Positions 51,203 to 59,632 of a DNA stretch of 64,000 nucleotides are shown piece after piece; the first letter of the stretch is position 1; each line of letters opens with the position of its first letter. A program made the translations under genes and the position numbers. The stretch comes from Streptomyces sp. Ncost-T10-10d (GTDB lineage: Bacteria; Actinomycetota; Actinomycetes; Streptomycetales; Streptomycetaceae), in assembly GCF_900091955.1 (NCBI RefSeq), contig NZ_FMDF01000089.1, positions 1 through 64,000 on the forward strand, in the 5' to 3' direction. The notes beneath the pieces are model-generated. The model did no database searches. It was not told the DNA's origin and saw only the letters and a list, made by a program, of their open reading frames with translations.

Positions 51203-52075
51203 TCAGTGGTTCGAGCCCTTGATCCGATGATGAGAGACCTGTTCCCGTGCCGTGCGCCACCGCGACCGAGTCTGCTCGACCACCCTGTCCCACTGCAGGC
51301 GGACCTCGTGGTCGGAAGGGCGGTGTCCCTGACGGATCCGGCTGAGCTCGTCTCGTACTTCTCGTCCCAGTGCCGCCGATGCAACCAGGGCGAGCATGGC
51401 GGCGAAGAGCGCAGAGAGCATCGCGAAGACAGCACCGACCACTCCGTAGCGTGCTGCGGAGGAATTGAAGAGATGCGGCATGTAGATGGTTGCGCCCACT
51501 GAGTAGGCCGCCGTCAGGACGGCGCCGGTGACGCCGAAGGGAAGCAGGTCCGGCCGGCTGATCCGCTTCGCCGACAGGATCCGGCCGCTCCAGACGAGGA
51601 ATGCGGCGGTCACCAGTACCCCACACAGCGAGGCGGCCAGATCCAGCGCGCCCCCGCCACGGAGCGCGGAGAGCAATGTGGTGACCACTACGTAGCCGCC
51701 GAGAGTGAGAATCCACCACAAGCCGTTGCGCGTGTTGCGCACACTGAGGGGCTTGAGCTCCCACGCCTGTTCGAAGAGTCGCTGTGCGGCTCGCGCGAAA
51801 CTCAGCACCGAGATCGTCAGAAACACGACCCCGAAGATGCCCACACTCGCGCTGGCCGCTTCGGCAGGAGAGAACAGCGAGCTGACTGCTGTGGCCCCTG
51901 CTCCGGTGAGGTTGTAGCGCCTGATGATCCGCTCTGCGGCGTCGTAGTGCACGAAGTTGCTCAAGACAGCGCCGAGGAGGATGGAGAGCGGGACCAATGC
52001 CGTCAGGGCGCTGGACGCCAGGGCCATCGAGCGGTCGAAACCCACGATCTTCTGAAACCGGTTGATGACTCGCAA
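51203..52075 (-). CDS. YihY/BrkB family membrane protein
   Basis: A protein of 290 residues or slightly more with six membrane segments, of the BrkB (formerly ribonuclease BN) family. Family features include SALTALVPLSILLG, LFEQAWELKP and RRYNLTG. The start is doubtful: TTG at 52075 lacks a ribosome binding site, while the open frame and plausible N-terminal sequence (RTLTFWLRPAFALRVINR) extend upstream to about 52186 without any ATG or GTG. A CTG or a 5' mutation is possible. The family's function is unsettled. Confidence 0.8.
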   Translation of the reverse strand: MRVINRFQKIVGFDRSMALASSALTALVPLSILLGAVLSNFVHYDAAERIIRRYNLTGAGATAVSSLFSPAEAASASVGIFGVVFLTISVLSFARAAQRLFEQAWELKPLSVRNTRNGLWWILTLGGYVVVTTLLSALRGGGALDLAASLCGVLVTAAFLVWSGRILSAKRISRPDLLPFGVTGAVLTAAYSVGATIYMPHLFNSSAARYGVVGAVFAMLSALFAAMLALVASAALGREVRDELSRIRQGHRPSDHEVRLQWDRVVEQTRSRWRTAREQVSHHRIKGSNH

Positions 52076-52631
52076 CGCGAAGGCCGGCCGCAGCCAGAAC
52101 GTCAGCGTTCTGACGAGGCGCTCTCGATTGATTCTCGTCGTCCTGCCCTCCGTGAAGATCGGGACTTTTGTGGCGAAGCGAGCCTAACGGCCGGTCGCCC
52201 GACCGATGAAGGACGACACGAGAAGCGGCACGCCGGCCGCACGACATCCCGATGCCTCACATCATCATGTAGCCCGCTGTACTACGGGAGATCGGGGCTG
52301 AAGGGCTGTGAACGAGCCTTGACGTGGATCAAGCCATCGATCCTGTGGAGGATGTACTGCTGCGGGTGGGGCACCAAGGAGCCTTCTTGGCGCAGCCGGC
52401 CATCGAGCAGCCCGTGTTGCCAGGTGGGCAGACCTCAGTGACCGTCATGCCGGTGGTTCATCGAGGGGGCCGACCTGGGCCGGCGCCCTGCCGGAAGAAG
52501 CGGGGAATCGCCGTTGTACGTGATCGCGTTGAGCGCGATGGTGCCGGGGGCAGTCGCTGACAACGGCGATGTCCCGGCAATGGGCCTATGGCCGGGGGTA
52601 GTTGGCGGGGCGAGGTGCCGGGGGTCGGGCG
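52076..52631. other. Gene-free stretch with diverged repeat copy B
   Basis: It includes the probable 5' extension of the BrkB gene (to 52186) and the repeat at 52430-52469. No other supported gene. Confidence 0.5.
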
Positions 52632-52961
52632 TCAGTGCGCGAGGAGCGTGCTGGCGAGGACGACGTAGGTGGTGGTGCCGCAGAGGATGCTGAGCAGGGC
52701 GTTGCGGCGCCACAGGTGCAGGCCGACGGTGACAGCCAGGGCCGCCAGGGGAGCAAGGGCCCGAGCCTCGGTCACGGGCAGGTCGCGCAGGCAGTAGACG
52801 AGCAGGATCACCATGACGCCCACGGGCATGCGGGTGCTGAGGTACTGGACGGTCTTGCTCGCACGCAGTGGTGTGAGGGCGGCGAAGGGCAGGGCGCGCA
52901 GGGCCCAGGTGACGGCGGCGGAGACGGCGACCGCGGCGATGAGGTAGGCGGTGTCAGGCAC
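52632..52961 (-). CDS. azlD: AzlD subunit of a branched-chain amino acid exporter
   Basis: A 109-residue membrane protein with four hydrophobic segments; ALRALPFAALTPLRASKTVQ and LSTRMPVGVMVILLVY match AzlD. It works with AzlC in exporting branched-chain amino acids or analogues. ATG at 52961 overlaps the azlC end by eight bases, so translation is coupled. The operon is divergent from an Lrp-type regulator, as in Bacillus azlBCD. Confidence 0.92.
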   Translation of the reverse strand: MPDTAYLIAAVAVSAAVTWALRALPFAALTPLRASKTVQYLSTRMPVGVMVILLVYCLRDLPVTEARALAPLAALAVTVGLHLWRRNALLSILCGTTTYVVLASTLLAH

Positions 52962-53709
52962 GGGCGGGCCCTTCGGGGGCGGTGAGGTGGCGGCGGACCA
53001 GGAGCCCGGCGGTGAACAGGGTGAAGGCGGCCAGAAGCATCTGGCCGGGGAACACGAGCCGGGCGGCCAGGGCGCTCAGGAGAGCGAGGACGGGGGTGGG
53101 CAGGTCGTTGCGCCGGTCCCGGACGGCGTCGAGTGCGAGGACGGTGAACAGGGCCGTCAGGGCGAAGTCCAGACCGGTGACGCTGTCAGGGATGAGCGAG
53201 CCGAGCAGGGCGCCGATGGTGGCGCTGCCCGCCCAGTACAGGTGCATGAACACCTGGAGCCACAGGATCCGGCGACCGGACCAGGACCGGGCTTCCACGC
53301 CGCTGGTCAGCGCGTACGCCTCGTCGGTGAGGGCGAAGGTGCTGTATGCCTTGGCCAGGCGGCCGTGCACGCCGGGAAGCGGGAATGACAGCGCGTAGAA
53401 GACGTGCCGGATGTTCACCAGGAGGGCGGTCAGAGCGACCGTCGCGAGCGGGGCGACGGCAGTGACCAGGCCGATGAGCAAGAACTCGAACGATCCGGCG
53501 TAGACGAATGTGGTGAACAGGCTTGCCCACCACCAGTCGAGGCCGGACTGGGTGATGAGTGCGCCGAAGGCGAGGCCGAGCGGGACGAGCCCCAGGCCCA
53601 CGGAGGCGGAGTCCTTGAATGCGGCCCGGGCCTCGGAGGCTGTCTGCGGTGAGGGGGCAGGAGGGGCGGGCCGAGCAGGGCCGCCGACAGTGGCAGGAGG
53701 TATTCCCAT
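52954..53709 (-). CDS. azlC: AzlC permease subunit
   Basis: A 251-residue membrane permease: VPLGLAFGALITQSGLDWWW, FVYAGSFEFLLIGL, LLVNIRHVFYALSF and FALTDEAYAL are AzlC signatures. A short Pro/Ala-rich cytoplasmic N-terminus precedes the first helix. ATG at 53709. First gene of the azlCD pair, divergent from the Lrp gene with a 62-bp AT-rich intergenic space that should hold both promoters and the regulator's site. Confidence 0.93.
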   Translation of the reverse strand: MGIPPATVGGPARPAPPAPSPQTASEARAAFKDSASVGLGLVPLGLAFGALITQSGLDWWWASLFTTFVYAGSFEFLLIGLVTAVAPLATVALTALLVNIRHVFYALSFPLPGVHGRLAKAYSTFALTDEAYALTSGVEARSWSGRRILWLQVFMHLYWAGSATIGALLGSLIPDSVTGLDFALTALFTVLALDAVRDRRNDLPTPVLALLSALAARLVFPGQMLLAAFTLFTAGLLVRRHLTAPEGPARA

Positions 53710-53771
53710 AGAGAAATTTTAGGTCAAATCGGGCCTTATATGGTTGCTGTTTGTGGCTCTAGGATGGCTCT

Positions 53772-54230
53772 GTGAGCAATGAAATGGACCTCGATGCGAT
53801 CGATCGTGAAATTCTGTTTCACCTCCGGCAGGACGGGCGGCTGACCAACGTCGAGCTGGCCAAGCGCGTCGGTCTGACCCCGCCGCCGTGCCTGCGTCGA
53901 GTCAAGCGACTGGAGGAGTCCGGCGTCATCTCCGGCTACCGGGCAGTCATCGACCCCGCGGCCGTAGGCCGGGAACTGGAGGTCCTGGTCGACGTCGAGG
54001 TGTACGCCACCGACCGCAGGACGGTCCAGGAGTTCGAGGACACCGTGTCCTCCTACGAGGAAGTCGTCGAGCTCCGGCGGTTCTTCGGGCGCCCCGACTA
54101 CTTCCTCCGTGTCGCTGTCGCCGACCACGCCGCTTATGAAGCCTTCCTGACCGGCAAGCTCACCGGACTGCCCGGAGTCCTGCGCACGGAATCGCACCTG
54201 ACCATGAAGAAGATCAAGACCGAGTCCTGA
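53772..54230 (+). CDS. Lrp/AsnC family regulator
   Basis: A 152-residue regulator with an N-terminal helix-turn-helix (DAIDREILFHLRQDGRLTNV, ELAKRVGLTPPPCLRRVKRL; key residues D, I, L, D, R, V, L) and a C-terminal RAM effector domain (LVDVEVYATD; RRFFGRPDYFLRVAVAD). GTG at 53772. Divergent from azlCD, so it most likely controls branched-chain amino acid export in response to an amino acid. Confidence 0.93.
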   Translation: MSNEMDLDAIDREILFHLRQDGRLTNVELAKRVGLTPPPCLRRVKRLEESGVISGYRAVIDPAAVGRELEVLVDVEVYATDRRTVQEFEDTVSSYEEVVELRRFFGRPDYFLRVAVADHAAYEAFLTGKLTGLPGVLRTESHLTMKKIKTES

Positions 54231-54561
54231 CCGGCACGCGAAGGGTGCCGCCGCAGTCCCCTTTTCGCGAACCTTCCTGAAATCTTCTCGGAGCGTCGGT
54301 GGTCCGGCGGGAGACCGAGGGCGGGCGCGGCGCTGCCATGGACGGCCTCCGCCCAGCTGGCGGCCTCCGTGCCGACGTTCGTGCTCCCCCGGAGCGACGG
54401 CTTTCCGTCCTCCGGTCGCATCCACACCCGCGACCTCGATCGAATGCATCAGGGCCGCTGAACCCGCCCCGCAGGCACGGGCACCCCTGACGATCGTCAG
54501 AGGGAGGCCCTTGCCCTTCGGCCCGGGTTTCCCGCCTTCCCGGCTTCTAGGTTCACTTCCC
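54231..54561. other. Gene-free stretch
   Basis: No supported gene in these 331 bp. TAGGTT at about 54548 could be a -10 for the PAP2 gene, without a good -35. Confidence 0.4.
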
Positions 54562-55557
54562 ATGAAGCGAGAAACCGGAAGAAACAGGACCCGGAACGGA
54601 CGGCCGTTGGCCGCCTGTGTCGTGCTGGGGGCGGGCGCGGCCGTCGTCGTGGGGCTTGCCCCGGGCGGATCGGGCAGGGCCGGAGCCGTGGAGGTGACGG
54701 GCGGCGCGTCCGCGTCCGCGTACCGGTCGGTGACCGGGGCGGTGGCTGACGGTCCCTCATGGACGGGGCCGCTGCTGGAGGTGGCGACCGAGGGCACCCT
54801 GGTGGCTCTCGGGCTGCTGTTGGTGTGGACCTGGTGGAGTGCCGTACGGCGTGGGGACACCCGGCTGTCCGCCGGTACCGTGCTCACCGGCGTCGGGACC
54901 GTACTGGCCTACGCGGTCAGCGAGGCCGTGAAGCAGGTGGTGGACGAGGCGCGCCCCTGCCGGGCCCTGCACAGCGGCGCGGAGGCCGTCGCCGAGTGTC
55001 CGGCTCCTGGCGACTGGTCCTTCCCGAGCAACCACGCCACCCTGGCCGCCGGCCTCGCGGTGGGCCTGGCCGTGCTGCGGCCGCGCCTCGCCGCCGTCAC
55101 CCTGCCGCTGGCCGGCGCGGCGGCGCTGCTGCGGGTCCTGGTGGGGGTGCACTACCCGCACGACGTGCTGGCCGGTGCGGTCCTCGGGGGTTCGGTGACG
55201 GCGGCTGCGCTGCTCGCCTTCCTGCCGCTGGCCCGGACCGCGGCGTCAGCGCTCGGGAGGCGGCTCGGCAGGCGTGACGATCCCGGCCTCGTGGGCGACG
55301 ACCGCCGCGGCGGCGCGGTTGTTCACACCCAACCTGGCCAGGACGGAGCTCACATGGGCCTTGACCGTCCCTTCCACCACATGGAGCCGCCGGGCGATCT
55401 GTCCGTTGGACAGCCCGCTGCCGAGGAAGGCCAGCACGTCGCGTTCCCGGCCGGTCAGCGCACGGACCTGTTCCCGGGCGGCGGTGCGGCGGCCGGCCAG
55501 AGCGCCCGCGCCCGTCGCCGAGAGATGGGCGACGACCCGCGCCGCGACCTTCGGTGA
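54562..55557 (+). CDS. PAP2 superfamily phosphatase
   Basis: A PAP2 phosphatase with the three motifs KQVVDEARPCR (motif 1), PSNHATL (motif 2) and RVLVGVHYPHDVLAG (motif 3), and about six membrane segments. ATG at 54562. The domain ends near residue 235 (about 55266); the remaining ~95 residues are encoded antisense to the response regulator gene and are probably not natural family sequence. It likely dephosphorylates lipid phosphates at the membrane outer face. Confidence 0.85.
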   Translation: MKRETGRNRTRNGRPLAACVVLGAGAAVVVGLAPGGSGRAGAVEVTGGASASAYRSVTGAVADGPSWTGPLLEVATEGTLVALGLLLVWTWWSAVRRGDTRLSAGTVLTGVGTVLAYAVSEAVKQVVDEARPCRALHSGAEAVAECPAPGDWSFPSNHATLAAGLAVGLAVLRPRLAAVTLPLAGAAALLRVLVGVHYPHDVLAGAVLGGSVTAAALLAFLPLARTAASALGRRLGRRDDPGLVGDDRRGGAVVHTQPGQDGAHMGLDRPFHHMEPPGDLSVGQPAAEEGQHVAFPAGQRTDLFPGGGAAAGQSARARRREMGDDPRRDLR

Positions 55558-55932
55558 CAGATAGGCGGCGCCGTCGGCCACCGCGCGGACTCCCGCGATG
55601 AGCTCCTCGGGCTCGCCCGACTTGATCAGGAAGCCCGCGGCGCCGCCTCCGAGCGCCTGGAGGATGTAGTCGTCCTCGCCGAAGGTCGTGAGCATCACGA
55701 TCCCCGTCTCCGGCACGGTGCGCCGGATCTCGGCCGCCGCCTCGATGCCGTTCATCCCGGGCATCCGGATGTCGAGCACGGCGACGGCCGGGCGATGGCG
55801 GCGGACCAGCTCCACGGCGTCGTGCCCGTCGGCGGCCTCGGCGACGACGTCGATTTCCGGATCGGTGGACAGCACGGAGCCCACGCCCCTGCGGATCATC
55901 GGCTCGTCGTCGGCGATCAGCACCCGGATCAT
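55246..55932 (-). CDS. NarL-type response regulator
   Basis: A 228-residue regulator: receiver with VLIADDEPMI, phospho-acceptor Asp in VAVLDIRMPGMNG, Thr in MLTTFGED and Lys in FLIKSGEPEE; C-terminal LuxR helix-turn-helix LTGRERDVLAFLGSGLSN to TVKAHVSSVLARL. ATG at 55932 (MIRVLIADDEP) is chosen over an upstream in-frame start at 55959. It follows the kinase by 34 bp. Its 3' end overlaps the PAP2 reading frame by 312 bp on the opposite strand. Confidence 0.92.
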   Translation of the reverse strand: MIRVLIADDEPMIRRGVGSVLSTDPEIDVVAEAADGHDAVELVRRHRPAVAVLDIRMPGMNGIEAAAEIRRTVPETGIVMLTTFGEDDYILQALGGGAAGFLIKSGEPEELIAGVRAVADGAAYLSPKVAARVVAHLSATGAGALAGRRTAAREQVRALTGRERDVLAFLGSGLSNGQIARRLHVVEGTVKAHVSSVLARLGVNNRAAAAVVAHEAGIVTPAEPPPER

Positions 55933-55966
55933 CGGCCGCGCACCGTTCCTTCCCTGCATGGTGCAC

Positions 55967-57394
55967 TCATGGGGTCAGGGCCTCCTTGGACATCAGCCTG
56001 CCGTTCCGGAAACAGAGCCGGTAGGTGTCCCCGGACCGGTCGTCGAAGCGGTCCGCCGTCATCGCGTAGTACTCGCACGTGGTGCCTTCTCCCTTCGGTT
56101 CCCCGGCCACCACCGGCCGCTGGGTGGTCTGGCGCTCGGGCAGCAGCCGTTTCACCGTGTCCCGATCCTGTCCCACCCGCAGCCGGGCGTAGTCGCCCGG
56201 GTCCAGCACGGACTGCCGGGCCGAGCGGATGTCCCAGCCCATGAGGGCGGCACCCAGCACCGCCCACGCCACCAGGGGCAGCACGACCGCGGTGGCCAGA
56301 GCACGGCGGGCACGGCTGCGAGCGTGCCGGTGTTCCGGGGGCAGTGCCGGGGCCGACGGCCGGGGTGCCGCGGCAGGTCGGCGGGCCGGCGGGGTGTGCG
56401 GTATCCGCGCGGTGACCTCGAAGCCGCCCGCGTACGGACCGTGTTCGAACGTGCCGCCCGCCAGCCGCACCCGTTCGTCGAGGCCGATCAGGCCTCGCCT
56501 TGTGCCCGGCACGCCCTCCGGACCGCTCCGCGCGGGCGAGGGCCCGTTCTTTACCCGGACCGTCGTCTCCTCGGCCGTGTGCGTCACCTCCACGCTCACC
56601 CATGCGTGCGGCGCGTGCTTGGCCGCATTGGTCAGGGACTCCTGGACGACGCGGTGGGCGGCTCGCGCGGCCGGTGGCGGTACCCCGTCGGCGTCCCCGT
56701 CGATCCGCAGGCCGATCGCGAGGCCGGCGGCTGCGGCCTCCTCGACCAGCCGGGGAATGCCGGTGCCGGGCGGCCGCGGCGGCTCGTCGTCCGCCTCCTC
56801 GCGCAGGATGCCGACCACCTCGCCGAGCCGCTCCACCGACGCGGCCGCCCGGGCCCGGATTTCCCCGGCCGCGGCCCGCTGGGCCTCGTCGAGGCCGGGG
56901 GCGAGCTTGAGGGCGCCCGCCGACAGGGCGATGAGACTGAGGTCGTGCCCGAGGACGTCGTGCATGTCCTGGGCGATCCGGGCCCGTTCCCGGGAACGCG
57001 CCTGTTCGGCGACGAGCTGCTGTTCGCGCTCCAGCCGGCCGGCCCGCTCCCAGCCCGCCCGGACGAGTTCCTGGTACTGGCGCCAGAAGCGCCCGGCGAA
57101 CCAGGGCAGCATCGCGGCCATCACCACCACGGCGACGAATCGCCCCGCCATCAGCAGCCACGAGGGCACCAGGGCCACTGCCACGACTCCGCCCGCGACG
57201 ACCGCGACGAGCACGAGGATCGTGGGTCCGGTCCTTCCCGGCTCCCGACCGGCGAAGAAGGCCGCTGCGGCCGCGGGCAGGGCCCACCACAAACTGACGG
57301 CGCTCAGCCCGACACAGCCCGCCGCGACAACGGTCAGAAGGCTCCCCGGTTCGACGGCCCGCCGGGCCGCACCGCTGATCATTGCTCTGTACAC
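55967..57394 (-). CDS. Sensor histidine kinase with extracytoplasmic C-terminal BamE-like domain
   Basis: A 475-residue sensor. N-terminal four membrane segments (residues about 15-110), the HisKA_3 box RARIAQDMHDVLGHDLSLIA, and a HATPase domain (AHRVVQESLTNAAKHAPHAW; G-box RRGLIGLDERVRLAGG). Unusually, the kinase core is followed by a further membrane segment (LATAVVLPLVAWAVLGAAL) and about 75 residues with a BamE/SmpA-like pattern (DYARLRVGQDRDTVKRLLPE, CEYYAMTADRF). GTG at 57394 or ATG at 57382 are start candidates; no strong ribosome binding site. It is coupled to the response regulator downstream. Confidence 0.88.
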   Translation of the reverse strand: MYRAMISGAARRAVEPGSLLTVVAAGCVGLSAVSLWWALPAAAAAFFAGREPGRTGPTILVLVAVVAGGVVAVALVPSWLLMAGRFVAVVVMAAMLPWFAGRFWRQYQELVRAGWERAGRLEREQQLVAEQARSRERARIAQDMHDVLGHDLSLIALSAGALKLAPGLDEAQRAAAGEIRARAAASVERLGEVVGILREEADDEPPRPPGTGIPRLVEEAAAAGLAIGLRIDGDADGVPPPAARAAHRVVQESLTNAAKHAPHAWVSVEVTHTAEETTVRVKNGPSPARSGPEGVPGTRRGLIGLDERVRLAGGTFEHGPYAGGFEVTARIPHTPPARRPAAAPRPSAPALPPEHRHARSRARRALATAVVLPLVAWAVLGAALMGWDIRSARQSVLDPGDYARLRVGQDRDTVKRLLPERQTTQRPVVAGEPKGEGTTCEYYAMTADRFDDRSGDTYRLCFRNGRLMSKEALTP

Positions 57395-57777
57395 CCGTAC
57401 GACGGTACGCAGCCGAGGGGCGTCCCGGCACTGCCGAAAGTCAACCCTGGGCGTGCGGTGTCCCGATCGCCCCGTTGTCATGCCGTGCGCCGTGCCCCGG
57501 CGTCGACAGCGGGGGCCGGACCGGCTCGCCGGGGATCCTGTCGGGCCCGACCCGGCGGGAGCGGTGGTTCTGATGGGGCATGAGCTCGCGGACCGTACCG
57601 ACCGTCGCCGTCGCGTCGACCGGTGCGCTCCATGAGCAGGACGGTCGGCTTTTCACCCGCGGCGATCCAGACCGGCCCGGTCGTGCGCTCCGGACAAGCC
57701 TCATCATCCTGCAGCCACGGACGGGACGCCTCTCAAACGTGGAGTCGGCGTCCCCCCGGGCTGTCTGCTCGGTCGGC
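57395..57777. other. Gene-free stretch
   Basis: A 383-bp region upstream of the kinase gene. It contains the terminator of the bL37 gene (57723-57754); otherwise I see nothing supported. Confidence 0.5.
57723..57754 (-). terminator. Terminator after bL37
   Basis: GGGACGCC (57723-57730) pairs with GGCGTCCC (57747-57754), 23 bases after the bL37 stop on the minus strand. Confidence 0.6.
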
Positions 57778-57852
57778 TCAGGCGTTGGGACGCTTGCCGT
57801 GGTTGGCGTTCTTCTTCTTGCGGGCGCGGCGCTTGTTTCCTCGCTTGGCCAT
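57778..57852 (-). CDS. Large ribosomal subunit protein bL37
   Basis: A 24-residue, highly basic protein beginning MAKRGNKRRARKKKNA and ending NHGKRPNA. It matches the actinobacterial ribosomal protein bL37 found in mycobacterial 50S structures, which is small enough to be missed by annotation pipelines. ATG at 57852 is preceded by GGGAG ten bases upstream, and a hairpin follows the stop. Eleven of its 24 residues are Arg or Lys. It stands alone between a merR gene and a kinase gene. Confidence 0.9.
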   Translation of the reverse strand: MAKRGNKRRARKKKNANHGKRPNA

Positions 57853-57895
57853 GTTGCATATCTCCCTCATTCGGGACATTTCGGGCTTCGTCAGT

Positions 57896-58864
57896 CTAGG
57901 TTCGACCCGGTGCAGCCGCATCAGAGGTGCCCCGCGGCCGGGCGCGCAGCGCCTGCGTGAACCACGTGAATGCCGGTGTCGGCTCGTCCGGGGGAGGCCA
58001 GGCGTTGATCACTGCGAGCAGCTCCAGGTACCGCTGTCGGCGAGGGTCGCTCGCGGTCTCCACCAGGGTCAGCAGTCGTTGGCGGAGGGCGAGGTCGCCG
58101 GGGTGGCCGATGTCGTGTGCGTACTCGGTCACGACCGATTCGACGATCGGGTCCGCCTGTGGCGAGGTCGGGGTGATGCCGGCCGTCAGAGCCGGGGCGA
58201 CGTGGGCGCGGACCGTTGCTGCCGGGTCGCGGCGCAGGCCGGTCGCATCGCCCCGGGCGCGCTCGGCCGCGTGGTGCTGAGCCATGCTGTGCAGCGCGGC
58301 GCGGAAGTCGGTGTCCTGGGACAGTTCGGCCAACTCCACCCAGGCCTCCACCTGTTCGGTGTCGGGGGAGCCGGGCAGCTCCGGGGTCATCGAGCGCATG
58401 ATTCCGGTGAACCCGGCGGGGGCGTCCAGGCCGCCGAACGCGGTGTTGAGGAAATCGCCGATCAGGCGTCGGCGTTCGACCTCCGTGAGCGTGGCCAGTT
58501 TGTGCATGAGATCCATTTCCTCAGACGTGGACCCGCGCCTGGCCACCGTCGTCAGCACCGCGTGCCGCGTGCGCAGAGTGCGGATCTGCACCGCCAGGGC
58601 CTCGGCGTGCGCTGCGGCGACCTCGGGGAGCGAGAGCTCCCGGTCCACGACCTTCCGGATCGTGGGAAGGTCCAGCCCCAGGTCGCGCAGCGTACGCACC
58701 AGGTCGAGGCGTGCGGCGGCGTCGATGCCGTAGCGGCGGTGGCCGGCCGGGCTGCGGTCGGTCGGCGGCACGATCCCGCGGTCGGAGTAGAACCGGATGG
58801 TCTTGACCGTCAGCCCGGTCAGCCTGGCCAGATCACCGATCGAGTGGAGCGCGTCGCCGTCCAT
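57896..58864 (-). CDS. MerR family regulator, large form
   Basis: A 322-residue regulator: N-terminal MerR helix-turn-helix SIGDLARLTGLTVKTIRFYS (residues about 8-27), wing GHRRYG, coiled coil, and a C-terminal 200-residue helical domain without recognised ligand-binding signature. ATG at 58864 lies about seven bases after the -10 of a 19-bp-spacer promoter containing a CTCCC-N5-GGGAG dyad, so it is likely autoregulated and possibly leaderless. Target genes other than itself are not evident. Confidence 0.88.
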   Translation of the reverse strand: MDGDALHSIGDLARLTGLTVKTIRFYSDRGIVPPTDRSPAGHRRYGIDAAARLDLVRTLRDLGLDLPTIRKVVDRELSLPEVAAAHAEALAVQIRTLRTRHAVLTTVARRGSTSEEMDLMHKLATLTEVERRRLIGDFLNTAFGGLDAPAGFTGIMRSMTPELPGSPDTEQVEAWVELAELSQDTDFRAALHSMAQHHAAERARGDATGLRRDPAATVRAHVAPALTAGITPTSPQADPIVESVVTEYAHDIGHPGDLALRQRLLTLVETASDPRRQRYLELLAVINAWPPPDEPTPAFTWFTQALRARPRGTSDAAAPGRT

Positions 58865-58870
58865 GTCCCC

Positions 58871-58901
58871 ACTCTCACGCCTCCCCCTACGGGAGACTCA
58901 A
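58871..58901 (-). promoter_or_regulatory. MerR-type promoter of the 57896 regulator
   Basis: -35 TTGAGT (58896-58901) and -10 GAGAGT (58871-58876) are 19 bp apart on the minus strand, with the dyad CTCCC-CCTAC-GGGAG (58881-58895) in the spacer. The -10 is weak, as usual for activator-dependent MerR promoters. Confidence 0.65.
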
Positions 58902-58972
58902 GCCCGCTCACGTCGTACCGTGTCTCCTTCACATCCGCACCATCCGTACCATCCATCCCGTGGGGGGAATCG

Positions 58973-59257
58973 ATGTCGTACGGCTACCCGCCGCCTCAGC
59001 CCGATCGACAGCCTTCGCCGTACCAGCAGTGGCCCGCGGCGGAAGTGGAGATCGTGAACCACTCCGGGGCACGGGCGTCCTGCATCGTGAACGTGGAGTT
59101 CATGGACGGGGACGGTACGCGCCACGGCGAGGGGCCGGCGTCGTCGTCCAGCCTGGATGCCGGGCAGAAGTCCGTGGACGGGGCCCAGGGGCTGGGGAAA
59201 TTCACGGGCAGGCTCACATGCAGGGTCGCGCAGGTGTCGCGGTTCCCGACGCGCTAG
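58973..59257 (+). CDS. Small protein with beta-rich FxLYD-like core
   Basis: A 94-residue protein: Pro/Tyr/Gln-rich N-terminus (SYGYPPPQPDRQPSPYQQW) then a beta-rich part (EVEIVNHSGARASCIVNVEF, FTGRLTCRVAQVSRFPT; two Cys that may pair). This resembles the FxLYD-like domains of Streptomyces small proteins. ATG at 58973 has GGGGGAA upstream. It is divergent from the merR gene. Function unknown. Confidence 0.65.
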   Translation: MSYGYPPPQPDRQPSPYQQWPAAEVEIVNHSGARASCIVNVEFMDGDGTRHGEGPASSSSLDAGQKSVDGAQGLGKFTGRLTCRVAQVSRFPTR

Positions 59258-59632
59258 TGCTGCGACCGGAAAGGTTCACCGGCTCGCGACGCCCGGAACG
59301 GCACCTCGCCGCGTTGTCGCATCACCCGAGTACATCCAGTACGCGGGCAATGCTCCGCCTTGCGATGCACCGCACCGGACGCCGCGAGCTTTCCGGCAAA
59401 CCTCTCCGGTCACAGCACTAGCCCCGGCACCGCAGCCCCAGCTGTTCAGCCCCTCCGGCCGCTCGGCTCCGACCTGTTCACGGACCGGGTTCTCGCATGA
59501 CGCACGGCTGCCCGGCTCCACCGCCGCGCTTCCAGGGGCATCACCCGTACGGGCGCGTCCGGGTGGTCGCCCGGGAAGGCGCCACGCAGGGTCGGTTCTG
59601 TCCTGCAGTCCCGCTCCGGCCAAGGAGTTCCC
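59258..59632. other. Gene-free stretch
   Basis: No supported gene in these 375 bp; the frames present have no ribosome binding site or family resemblance. Confidence 0.5.

Noticed and set aside
52324..52560. Small plus-strand frame starting MDQAIDPVEDVL
   Set aside because: Looks partly protein-like and contains the diverged repeat, but no family or ribosome site supports it; treated as repeat.
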